A program made the position numbers and the translations under genes. Shown piece by piece: positions 10,934 through 21,687 of a stretch of 64,000 nt of DNA. Under the pieces are notes generated by a model, which worked only from the letters and a program-made list of their open reading frames with translations, was not told the DNA's origin and searched no databases. Source of the stretch: Rhodocollybia butyracea (Eukaryota > Basidiomycota > Agaricomycetes > Agaricales > Omphalotaceae). The DNA lies in NCBI GenBank assembly GCA_015501585.1, contig JADNRY010000167.1, positions 1 through 64,000 on the forward strand, given 5' to 3'. Numbering within the stretch: the stretch's first letter is position 1; each line of letters begins with the position of its first letter.

Positions 10934-12797
10934 GGCTGCCTGGTATCGCAATCGAGAGTTAGTTGCCCTAAAATTTGACTTTGCCAATCATCGGCTCAGG
11001 GTTGACGGTGATCGTTTCCAAACTTCCCGGAGGCCCCCCGGAAATTATTTATGTATTGAGAAAAGGGAAATGTAGACTTGGATAACACAGTAAGCGAAGA
11101 CAAAATTCATAGTCTGTCTTTAGGAATTAGACCTCAAATCTCAGCTCTTGGTACGGAGTTAGCATACTTGAGGTTGCATCAGGGTGCACGGGATGCCGCT
11201 TTCCAGCACTATCCAGCACTGGGGGCCGCTGGAAACGGCTGTACAGTGCCTGATAACAGCGCCAGCTTGTCCATGTTTTGCTGATGCCCTTCCGGCCATA
11301 ACCATTAAAACACAAGCATAAGTAGCACAGAAGGAGACTGGGAATTTTTTGTTAATGTTACTTTTGACACCCATACGATCAACTTGGTCCAAATTAGTGT
11401 AAAAGAAGCATCAATGAGGCCCCCATCCAGGCTGTGGATGGATGAAGTTTGATCATAAACCATGCTAAATATTAAGTGTTGATAGCCAGTCAAAATATTG
11501 TAGTACTTATTACCAAAGCATCCAAAAAGCATTGCACTGTCACCTGTAAGAGTGTTTAGTGAAACAACGAGAAAGGAGGGTCCTGGTGTGAGGAGAGTGT
11601 GAAGTGTAAGGGGAGTGAGGAGCGGTGTAGTATTTGGAAGTGTAAAATAATTGAAAGGGGCCAGAGGAACCGGCGAGGCGCAAGCAGTGTGACAAATAGC
11701 AACGAGAGTGTGAGTGCGACCCGTAACTGGAGTCTGGAACAGTGTAAGTGACAAGAATAATTATCTGCAGTAAGTATAGCTTGTAAACTGTAAATGAAGC
11801 TGTAAATAGGGCATAAAGACTCAAAGATACTTCGATTGTTCTATGTACCTATTATCATTTAAATACTATTCCGTTTGGGCTAGTGCTCCAACTGCCATTT
11901 GTGTACTCTGACATCAGTCATCGCTGATTGGCTTGCTATTTCTGATACGCTGATTCGGCTGAGGATATGACTCGCTTTGGCCTCATGCAATTACTTTGAA
12001 TAGGTAATTCTTTACAGAAAACATATTGATGCACTGACAATACCCTGGGGCTTGAAGTCTTGTGCACCATTAACTAGGTACAGGTACCTAGTTAGGACTT
12101 GTGGCAATCTGCTTGTTGGATGGATACTCTGTATTGCAGCCCCTCTCTGAACTTGTAAAATTCCAGATCCATAGTAACACATAATGCAGCATGGCAGCGG
12201 GCTGAACTGCAAAAAATCAGGTCATAACACATCAAACCTGATTTTTTATGCTTAATGCAATTTCAGTGCCTACAATGCGTAAACTATGGTGTAACACAAA
12301 AATTTGGGCCTAGAGCTGAGCATTACCCCCTCACACTCTAAGGGACTGGATTTCAAACGGTCATAATGTAGTAGAGTTACTGGTAACTTAAACGAAGTAT
12401 GCAGGCTTTAGGAGTGAATTGAATTACACATAGTTCATCCACTCTCTCAATGGATCCAACACTTGGGATTTGAGGTTTTTACCAGGACCATAAAACCAGA
12501 CAGAAGGCCTCAAATAAAAAGATCCTCAACTTGAAATCCTGGCACAAAGTCATGTGCATAAATAGACCAGTTGATTTCCAACTGTCTCGTCTCCCAGAGG
12601 AAGGTTGCCAGGCCTCAATCTTGAGTCTAGGTGAACAATGAACTCATCACAATTCGAAGTACTTATTTTAGGATATGGTTATGCTATTCGGAAGGTCTCC
12701 GAGAAATTCTGGAGTTGATCACCATCAACCCTGAGCCGATGATCGGCAAAGTCAATTTATAGGGCAACTAACTCTCGATTGCGATAGCCTGGCAGCC
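10934..12797. mobile_element. Terminal-inverted-repeat element, no transposase seen
   Basis: About 108 bp at 10934-11043 (starting GGCTGCC, containing TATCGCAATCGAGAGTTAG and CATCGGCTCAGGGTTGA) recurs as an inverted, diverged copy at about 12689-12797. The 1.86 kb unit has no transposase; open frames inside lack motifs. Clear target duplications were not found, so the exact ends are uncertain. Best read as an old non-autonomous DNA transposon. Confidence 0.6.
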
Positions 12798-13196
12798 TTC
12801 TCCAGGGATAATTGTAATAAGTCCCAAGTACTAAGTTCGAGACTAGGTTCATTTTGTACAGAATTCCATGTCTGCTATTGCTTGTGCTGTCAGTGACTTT
12901 GCTTGTGTTACAGGGGTTAAATCTGTTGCTAAGCTACCTGCCTATGCCAGGAGGTGGGTTACTATTGATTATGGATTGTGAGGCTCTTTGCCTGAATTTA
13001 TTTCAAGATGTTTCTTGTTCTGACTCCCATTTTGCCCCTTTGACTGACCAACCGGAGGTGATTGCTTACACTTTACATCTTTAATCTGCTGATGCTGCAA
13101 CTAAACGCAGAAGCTTGTAAGCTATTCAGCACTGGCTATCTCTCGCGGCAGGTGCTATCTGTTGAAGTATTAGGTTGTGCATCAAGTGACAATTTA

Positions 13197-14042
13197 ATCA
13201 CCACTGATAGATGTGTTGTCGTTGCGCCAAACGATGAGGAGAGCTGAGGATGGAAGCGTGAGAACGTACTGGAAAAGCTTACCGGTGCTTCCGTTTGTTG
13301 TTTCGAGCAGTGAGCAGGGTAAGGAGGAAATTTCTGATTGAGAGCGGACCTCCCAGAAACTCATGAGCAGGTATTATTATTTATCTTCAAGCCAAAGGTA
13401 CATGGAAATATACCTATAATATCCTGAAATACTTCTTCCATGTTAAGGAGATATGGTAAAACTTGTACTGATTGTCAACAACAATGAACTCAGGGAGGAA
13501 TGACCTAGACGGCCTTTGTACTTGAGGAATAATTCCACCTGTAGTAGCTTTCCATTATGCATTAAATTTGGGTCTGATGATCCTGATACAGCCTTACTTC
13601 CAAGTCGCTGCCCTTAACTTTGTTCTTAAAGACCTATTACCTGACTGAGACTGCTTAACATTTTTGAGGATCCTAATTTTGCCATATACTGGTTATATAG
13701 TGTATATAAGTATGTGGCCAGCACCTTAGACTTATATATCAAGTTGTTCTTTCCTAAAGTTCATTGTTTCGGATAGCGAGTATAAGTTTTACTGTATCTC
13801 TTTGATAAGGATTCAGGAAGACATATTTCAGGATATCATAGGTACTTTTTCTTGAAGATAAACATTCATGCCCGCTCATGAGATTCCGGGAGGTCCGCTC
13901 TGAATCAGACATTACCTCCTTCCTCTGCTCACTGCTCGGAACAATGAGTGGAAGTACCGGTAAGCTTTTCCGGTATGTTCTCATGCTTCCATCCTCAGCT
14001 CTCTTCTCATTGTTCGGTGCAAGGACAGCGCATCTATCGGTA
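13197..14042. mobile_element. Foldback element with about 290 bp inverted arms
   Basis: The sequence at 13197-13494 (GATAGATGYG..., GAGCTGAGGATGGAAGC..., CTCATGAGC...) returns inverted and diverged at 13761-14042, leaving a central loop of about 265 bp. Open frames on either arm are mirror images of each other and not genes. Typical of a foldback or long-TIR MITE; flanking duplications are not clear. Confidence 0.6.
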
Positions 14043-14059
14043 TTTGACCTCATAAGTAA

Positions 14060-15890
14060 CATATAGAGTCTACCTGACTGCTATAGACTACATACTACAA
14101 GATGCATACCATATATAGTCTATTAAGTGAACTGCCAAAGATGGGATGGTGAGGCAAGGAATAATTCAAGAATAATGTAACACAGACTCCAGGAGGTACA
14201 TGTTAGTCTCAGAGCTTTGAATATTTTATACTTCAATTGGACAAGCTTGTACAGTATCATAGCGCTCTTCAGGAAGCACAAACCTATCAACTGTATGCTT
14301 GTGCTTCTGTGGCACTGTCCTCTCTCAATTTCCCAAGTCTCAGACACAAGATATGTAAGGGCTATACATTGCGAACTTTAAATCAAGATAAAAGCAAGAA
14401 AAGAAAAGGCGGAGTAAGCAGGCGGCGATTCATTTGGGGGTGGCGGAATTTCGAGGCGCCATGCGGCATACGCGTGATCTCGGTAAGTACTAGCTTTCCG
14501 GATATCATCATGTCAAAGTCCTAGCGAAAGTTACCACTTTTATTGCACCACCGTATATTAGTGGTTCTTAGACCATAATACCCCCATGTCAAAGGCTGTT
14601 ATCTAGGCTTACTGGGTGTATGAGGTGCTCAAAAGAGCGGAGAGGACTGGAGAGGAACAAAATGAATTGCCATGCCGGTAGGTCATATGCACCAGTTTAG
14701 CCCCAAAAAAACTAATCATATGACCATAGAAATCATTGAAAAACAGACTACCCGGCATAGTGGCTCGACATGAAACAAACGGCATGGCGGCTGAAGATCA
14801 GGTGGGAAAGAAATACCCAATCTGGCGGTTTTGGAAGAATCCAACACTCATTTGACACCTACAAGACCCTTCCGTCCCTTCGGTCAGAGTTGGGGATTTC
14901 AGAAAACTTCATCATAATTACCAAATATTTCCTGGAGGAGACTTTCCTGGCGTAGAGTGCATGAGAATAAGGAGAGTAGCAGGGGGCCAGGCTCTGTTGG
15001 GCTGTAGCTCATATACTAAGCTGAATAGAAGACTTTCAAATGAGTAAGTAACAGTGTACTTGAACTATTAGTAGAACTATTTACTAGACTCATGTGGACT
15101 TAAGCTTACCAACTAATCCAATCAGGATCAAATCAGGATACACTGACAAGACTTAATTTGGTAGTCTCAAAGACTAGACTTAATGGGGGCAATTGAGAGG
15201 GGAAGAAAGAGATTTTTATTCTTGTGTACTATGGGGGTTTATATACAGTTAAATTATTCTGCCCCCTTACTAACCAATCTATATTGAATCTATAGCACTT
15301 GGAATTGATAAGCGAGATTTGGGGGATGCATAAGTGTCTGTGTATGTGTACCTTTGGCAGAGGCGTAGCCTCGGCGGATGTGCCATTTCATGTGCGCATC
15401 GGCTAAACCATTTACATATTACTAGTGTAGTTGATTAAGCGCTGCCAGCTCTTGAAGCTTTTGAGGCAGTCCGGTGATATACTTACCTGAGTACCCACAT
15501 TCTCAAAAACAAACTACTACCCGACAGTATCCAGTGTTGACTTAAGTATGGCCAATTCCTCCAACCCGGAAATGCATGAATGTATCATGATCCAAGAAAT
15601 TAGCCATGGTAGACCTGTTCACATCAATTATAATATCAAGAATAATCTTCAGTCTCCTTACATGCCAGTGCAATGCCAGTGAGGGCCCTGGCAGGAACTG
15701 GTCAGTTCAAGGGTCATGAATTGAGTACCCAGGAGTCTTCACATCTCAGTCAGTTGCTCCAAACACAATAAGTTCATCTTACTACAATCACGGAACATGG
15801 AATGAAAGTGGGTTGTCATCAGTGGGCAGGGCAGGGAAGCTCATCAGTGCCCACTGCCACACCAAGCTTTCTTAGTCTCTGATATTATAA
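14060..15890. other. Gene-free region
   Basis: No gene supported. Short open frames (for example 14237-14524 and 14770-14955) show no domain and no splice partners. No tRNA or clear repeat was recognised. Confidence 0.4.
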
Positions 15891-15891
15891 A

Positions 15892-15993
15892 TACATCAGC
15901 AAAATGTGGCTAACCTGGAGCCATTGTCAAACACAATACAGCCGCTTCCAGCCAATTTCCAGCGGCTTCCAGGCCACATGTTTTGCTGATGTA
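15892..15993. mobile_element. Very small MITE-like inverted repeat
   Basis: About 102 bp bounded by TACATCAGCAAAA-TGTGGC and its inverted form GCCACATGTTTTGCTGATGTA. The inner part contains CCGCTTCCAGC and CCAGCGGCTTCC. A related fragment (CCATGTTTTGCTGATG preceded by CCGCTGGAAAC) occurs near 11228-11286, so it belongs to a dispersed family. Confidence 0.5.
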
Positions 15994-16431
15994 AACTTGT
16001 CACACTGCAACATAAGTACTGCTTGATGAAGGGGGATGGAAGTTAGAATATTCCTTGAGTAAATGTCTCGGTGCCTAAGGTCACGTTTAAGATAAATCAT
16101 AGATGCATGAAGGTTATGGTGGGATTATTGAAGGGCTGTGCTTCACCTTACCCTATAACACAACGATAGTTAATTATCGGAACCAGATTGGAACCCATAA
16201 TTCCATCCGGTCAGTACCTGTATCCGAACCCTTGGTCGTAAGCCAAGCCAAGCTTCAAAGAGATGGTTAGCAGCAGTGGGCACTGAGCTTATAAGATCTA
16301 CATCAGTTTCATGAGCACTGGACTACTTACATCAACTTCGTGAGAAATGTTCATCAACTGCATTGTCCTGGTATTAATTTTTTCTTAGTAGTACTTCAAG
16401 TGAGCCTAGAGTTCAGGCAGTGATGTGCCAA

Positions 16432-16588
16432 GGCGGGTTCACCAAAGTAGCATACTTGGCACACGACTGCCCTTTTCGCTTAATTCTACTATTAAACTGT
16501 AAATAACAAGCTCATGCGCCTTACAATTTGAGCGCTGATGAGCGGATTGATAGCAAAGGCTGAGCTATGTTACTTTGGTGAACCCGCC
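16432..16588. mobile_element. 157 bp MITE
   Basis: Perfect-looking terminal inverted repeats: GGCGGGTTCACCAAAGTAGC at the left and its complement GTTACTTTGGTGAACCCGCC at the right (one mismatch). Related sequence continues past the right end (CTCATTGCCATCTTTAAACTGT) and reappears inverted at 19262-19310, so a longer family member also exists or once spanned this interval. Confidence 0.6.
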
Positions 16589-16639
16589 CTCATTGCCATC
16601 TTTAAACTGTGACTTCATCAGCAAAAGAGTAGGTCAACC

Positions 16640-16810
16640 GTATGCAGTGACAAGGGAAAACAAGGTCATACAAGGTGTGCACAGCTTGCAAGGTCAGTGC
16701 ACCTTGTATGCGCTTGTTTTTACTGAATGGTCACAAGCACATACAAGGTTCACAAGATTACAAGCCGATACAAGCCCTTACAAGCCCTACAGCCATTACA
16801 AGGCATAGCA
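16640..16810 (+). repeat. Short-period ACAAG repeat
   Basis: Many closely spaced ACAAGG / ACAAGCC units (TACAAGGT, TTACAAGCC, ATACAAGCC). It is the reverse complement in style of the CTTGT-rich minisatellite near 18.6-18.9 kb. Confidence 0.45.
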
Positions 16811-17759
16811 GGGCCCTTTTACCTTAAGTACCTATACTGAGCAATCTATGGGCAGTACTTTTTGAGACACCAATGCATTTGAAATAATGATCAATTACAA
16901 CAGTAGGTAAGTAACAAGCAAAAAGTACAACAGTAAGTAATGAGCAATGAGCAAAGAGTACAACACCGGTTCAATGGATACTGCTCATACGTGAGAGCGA
17001 GAAATGCAAGTCCGATGAGAGCAAAAAGTCCGATGCAGTGCAATATGGATGTGATAGAGAGAAACATGAGCGTGAGGCCGAAAGGAGAACAAAACTAAGT
17101 TGGTGTATCAGAGGCCGCAGCGTTGGCAGTGGCTGCTTCACGTCGTATCTTCCGAGCTTTTCACGCCACACAAACCATCGATGTAGTTGAAGGAGGACCG
17201 TTTGAGCGGTTCTGATTGATGTGCGATTCTTTAACGACAGCATTATTGTGCTGCCCTTGAGTGACCACCTTCCTAAAAGTATTTGTGTAAGAGAGTAAAG
17301 CAATAGAAGGTGAAGGCGTACTTTCTGAGTAGAATTCCACGTCGCTGAAGTCATCGTTGTCGTGGTTCCAAGTGTCACTGGCAGAGAGTGCAAAGCGAGC
17401 CTATGTAGTTGAATCACTTACAAGAGGGAAGAGCAAGCAATCCAAACATGTACCTCACTGTTTACGGCTTTTCTCGAGAAGCTATAGCAGGAAACTCAGC
17501 ATATATGCGATGAAATTAGGCACACGTACTTTGTATCTTTGAACAGTGATTCTCGATGTTGGATATATAGGAATAATAGAGTGGTCAGATGATTTTGACC
17601 ATGACCGACTTTTGTTTTTTGGCGCGTCTCACATCTTTGAACAGCAACGTAGTCAAATATCTCCACACGAAGTTTTGGTGGTGTGATATTCATGAGCAGA
17701 ATGAGCACAACCGGCGATCTAAAAGCAAACAGTAAGCTGTAAATTCAAGAAACAACAGT

Positions 17760-18437
17760 CAACGTACATCTTGGTACCCGGCCCCCGCCGAAACTTTGGG
17801 AAAGTATTCTCGATATCAGAGTCTCCAATGCTTCAGCGTACAAAGCCTGGCCTTGAGCGATGTTGCTTTATGTGGACATATTTCAAGCAACTTGTTGCCA
17901 AGACTCCAGAAGGTGAACGTCGGTCTAAAAATTGTTAGCACTGAAATCAAAAGGTAAGAATGAAAACTCACTCAAAGTTATCACTTTGAGATGCCAGAAC
18001 TGTTGCTTCGATGGCTGAAACATCAAGATAGAGGTCAATAGCAAGCACAGTCCATCGGGCAGCCATGACAAAAGGTCTCAGACTCTTTCTGTCACCGAAA
18101 GGTCTCAGACTCTTTCTGTCACCGAAAGCCAGATCAGTGAAGCACTAGTAGCAATAAGGGAACTACATACAAGCTCTGGACGACTTTGTCTCCCTTTCTT
18201 CATATTTCCCTTGCTCTTTCCTCTACTCTCTGGTTTGGAAGACCGAGATGTTGGCTTACACGATATTTCCGGTTTTCATTATTGCTGTTCAACGTTTCGG
18301 ATTTGCTGCTGCTGTCACTTGAACTAGAGGAATCCGAGTCTTCTCTGGAGACTCAATGGCGCTTTGCAGAGGAGAAGATTGAGCATTGGAGCCAGAAGAT
18401 TTTGCAGGAGGCTTTCTGGCCATGATGGAGGAAGTAA
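17760..18437 (-). pseudogene. Decayed Ser-rich gene, possibly DUF6698-like
   Basis: Minus strand. It opens with MARKPPAKSSGSNAQSSPLQ (about 18420) and, after a frame change, runs into a Ser/Asp-rich linker (SSSSSDSSSSKSE), then NQRVEERAREI, and GDKVVQS after a stop. A later piece reads RPFVMAARWTVLAIDLYLDV (about 18080-18000) and another ALYAEALETLISRILSQSF (about 17855-17800). From memory, the order Ser/Asp linker, Q-R-hydrophobic-E-x-R-A-R, GDKVV, then a 'RRW..A-D...D' segment resembles the N-terminal half of a large agaricomycete family (DUF6698). This is a weak, memory-based match. Several stops and frame changes mean it is not functional. Confidence 0.3.
18067..18128. repeat. Two-copy 28 bp tandem duplication
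   Basis: AAAGGTCTCAGACTCTTTCT followed by GTCACCG is present twice back to back inside the decayed gene. Together with the other lesions this disrupts the reading frame. Confidence 0.7.
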
Positions 18438-18629
18438 TGAAGAGTGAGTAGCCTTCGCGTAAATCGCGACGTATCATAGATCAGGTGACTTGGACTTAAT
18501 CCGATTAATATTATCATCTGATTGCGCAAGATAAGTTCTGATAAGTCTCGATAAGATTATGAGAAGCACTTATTCCGATTCTCATTGTTCCTACACTCAA
18601 AATTTCAAAGCCTTTTCCTAGTTTACCCT

Positions 18630-18925
18630 CTGGGCAACTCGGCTTGTATGGTCTTATCTACCCATGTAAGAATCCCATGGCTTGTTGTACCTTGTAAGGG
18701 CTTGTTTACACATGTAAAGATTCCGCGGCTTGTCGTACCTTGCAAAGCCTTGTTTATGCATGTATGAATTCCGCAGCTTGTAATATTTTCACTGCTTGCT
18801 AGGCCTCGTTTACCCATGTAATAAAACCTTAGCTTGTTATGGCTTGTAATCTCTTCACGCCTTGTATGACCTTGTTTGAGCCTGTTAGAATCTCACCCCA
18901 GCTCGTTATGCCTTGTATTCTTCTC
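18630..18925 (+). repeat. Minisatellite with CTTGT cores, period about 55 bp
   Basis: Four to five diverged units of the type CTTGTTTACCCATGTAAGAA, then TTCCGCGGCTTGT, then TACCTTGTAAGG. Chance frames read through it on both strands. No other feature is seen in 18480-19260. Confidence 0.55.
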
Positions 18926-19505
18926 ACTTCTTACATGCGCACAAATGTTTCTGACATTTTTGCTGATGTTGAAGTACCAATGGGCTCATGCAACCTCCTC
19001 GGGTGGATTATTAGGGAAGGCCGAACTATATAGCCGAGAGTCTGTGGCAATGAGCTGACCACCAGTGACAATTTTACACCTGCTCCCTTGTCGCTCCCAT
19101 TTTTGTTCCATGTTTCCCAATAATAGTACTATAATTGACCATGGTAATGCGATGAACTGCTAGTGTGATTAGAGCAACTACCACAGGTCTAATGACTTTA
19201 TTGTTAGGGCAGTTCTCAGTGAGATGAAAAAAATTCTCGGAGGTTGCTCAAGCCCGGTAGTACTTTACAGTTTACAGATGGCAATGTAGGTGGGTTCACC
19301 AAAGTAACAGAGCTGCGCTGTCACTACCAATTTGCTCTGTGTCACACCTCAGATTCAGATAATATATAATCTCTGATTTTTTACCTTAGACCCCCCAACT
19401 GTTGACCAGCTCTCATTGTCAATTGCAGGCTCAATTGACAACATTCACGCATTACAACTCATCTATCTAACACTTTAAACTCTTTCTCCACACTGAAGAA
19501 CTACT

Positions 19506-21318
19506 ATGCGGTTAATTCTTCTGATTTATTCATGCCTGCTTGGGTTATTCCTTGCAGTGGGTGCTAGGCCTGTGTCATCACCTCCGGACCCAGTGATTAT
19601 TTTTCCTTCATTTTAAACTTGATTCTGAAGTCTACCAAGGATTCAAAGCAGGAACCATTTGATCTTGGCTCTGAACTGACAAAGTGGGTTGCGCTACCAG
19701 CGATAAAAGAGAAGATTGGCAGAGCTTGGAAACTAAAAGGCGGCTGGGAAGGATGGGCCCAAGTGGAGCTTGCCATATTTCTCGAGGATACTCTGGGTAA
19801 AGACTTTGGTGTCACTCGTGAAGACCTGGTCTATGAGGGCACAAAACAACAGTCCGATATAAAAGTCCTCCAGAAGTCAACAAATGAGCTCACAATATTG
19901 GAGCTCAAATGCAAGAGCTTGAACAATAGGCACGGTCAGCCATGGGTTTCAGCTGTGATTCTGGGTGTGATTCTGAGAGTGATTCTGATTTTTCGAAACA
20001 CTCTGAAACCCTAGTGAAACGCAATTCAAAGGTGACCGACCACATCCAAATTCTGATTCTAAGAGTGATTCAGAGCAGTGATTCACCTGCCAAAAACCTA
20101 AGGTGAATATTGAGGCTCTGAGCTGTGACTTCTCTGTCACAAGTAACTTTTATCCCAAGGATATTTTGAGCATTGAACATGCCGCACATAACTCTTTTTT
20201 CATTTTCATTGTTTGTGCTTAGAGTAAGTACAACATCGGAATTGTATGACTTAACGGGTGCTTAGAAAGGTGTTGCTTTTCATGGCCCCAGCTTTTTTGC
20301 TGTGAGCTCTGACCATTTTGGCGTGATTTTAGCTGGATTTTATCATGTCCAGTGTAAAAAAGAATTGAGTTAAATGAGTATTTTTTAATGGAATTACCTA
20401 AATAATACTTTACAAGTGGCTGTACAAAACGGAAACGTGTTTCTGGGAGTGTCGAAGCAGCTAAAGAGCCGCTTCAACACACCAGTGATTCAGGTTGTGA
20501 TTCAGCAACTGGATCCATGTTCTGAATCACACCCTGAATCACTATGGCTGACCGTACCTAATAAGAAAAACTTTGGGTCTGAAGTTGGCAAAGATATGCA
20601 GAAGATTAACAACCCAATCAAATCTGCCTATAACACAAAAACATTGAAATCTACAATTTGGTCCGTGGCAATTGGGGGGATTGAAGGGACTGGCAAAGAT
20701 TTGGAGGACAAAATGGAAAAGCCTATTGAGTTTGAAACAACGGATAACAGGAAAATGGGTATTTGGAGAGCAAAGGTAGTCGTTAAGGACAAGAAAGGCA
20801 CTTCCACCGGTAGTGCTCCAAACAAGGCTGCCACTGGGGTTGCAGAGCCTTCCCAGTCTCCCAAGCAAGCTCAAACCATCGAGCATCATGATGCTGCTCC
20901 AGCTGGGAAAAACAACAATCACGACAAAGATGCCACCGCAGAGTCCTGGCAGAAAGCTCTAACCACCGAGCATCCAGCGAAGGAAAACAAGGGTGCTGCC
21001 CAGCCAACATCGCATCCCCAGACTCCCCCCTCTGACCAGAAAGAGCCACCATATACCCCCCCAGGTGCTCCAGTTAAGCCAGCAGCGGAGTGGCCAAAAA
21101 TGATGCCACCCAAGGACCACATCCAAAGACCCCCAAATCTCCCCAGCGACCAGCTTCCCCTGGCGCTCATACACCATCTAGTCCCAGTCACAGAGCCAAG
21201 GGCCCCCATTCTCGGCGGAGAGCCTTTGCACTCACACAGGCTCTCTAAAATAAGCAATCTTCCCACTCTAGAGCCTGGTTTGCCTTTGGATCATAATAAC
21301 ATGTACGTCATGATTTGA
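19506..21318 (+). pseudogene. Putative secreted PD-(D/E)XK nuclease-like gene, split by MITE
   Basis: Exon 1 (19506-19592) starts MRLILLIYSCLLGLFLAVGA, a textbook signal peptide, followed by ARPVSSPPDP. A 47 nt intron (19593-19639) leads to exon 2. There an upstream Glu (AQVELAIFLE) precedes QSDIKV and ELTILELKCKS, which gives the E...D-x(n)-E-x-K layout of the PD-(D/E)XK nuclease fold. The frame stops inside a 631 bp MITE (19928-20558). If the element and one TA are removed, it continues LNN-NKKNFGSEVGKD and runs to the stop at 21316-21318. The second half has a compact domain (STIWSVAIGGIEGTGKDLED) and then a Pro/Lys-rich, probably disordered tail. No active-site residue is obviously missing. 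The fold assignment rests on motif spacing only; role and substrate are unknown. As it stands the exon is broken. Confidence 0.55.
19928..20558. mobile_element. Tc1/mariner-type MITE inside the nuclease-like gene
   Basis: Terminal inverted repeats GGYACGGTCAGCCAT at both ends, flanked by TA on each side (19926-19927 and 20559-20560), the target duplication of Tc1/mariner elements. Subterminal GTGATTC(T/A)G repeats recur near both ends. No transposase. Removing the element plus one TA restores the host reading frame exactly. Confidence 0.8.
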
Positions 21319-21682
21319 GAGTATCCCCATACTAGCACTGATAAAATGCATTGTAGAGTACATAGGCCGTAGCTGGCATGTTGGAGTAGAAGTAGATGAA
21401 ATCATGGAAATAAGTAGCCTAATGCATTCCCCAATATTACATGAGTCAATTCTGCCATTGCTTTCTTTTGCCGAAACACATTGTTTGGCAAGATTAGTGA
21501 GATTAGTGGCCAATGATCAGCCGCGTATCAGAGCAATTGTAATTTTTTTTTTCAAGTTATGAATGATAGGGTTAAGTTAAGTTCAGGTTTCACACTATCA
21601 TCAACAACTCATACCTGAAACATCCTTGGTCTGCCCTGGAACTCTACCTCCCCTTTGGTCAATCCACCAGCGTCTTCATGCT
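21319..21682. other. Intergenic, nothing recognised
   Basis: Downstream of the nuclease-like gene. Contains a T-run near 21542-21553 that could mark a retroposition tail or simple low complexity. No gene. Confidence 0.4.
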
Positions 21683-21687
21683 CCAGC

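Noticed and set aside
11078..12212. Minus-strand frames of 60-149 residues in the TIR element
   Set aside because: Low-complexity hydrophobic or Thr/Leu-rich translations without motifs, splice partners or ATG support.
20542..21266. Minus-strand frames (up to 126 residues) opposite the nuclease-like gene
   Set aside because: Antisense of a Pro/Lys-rich coding tail; no independent support.
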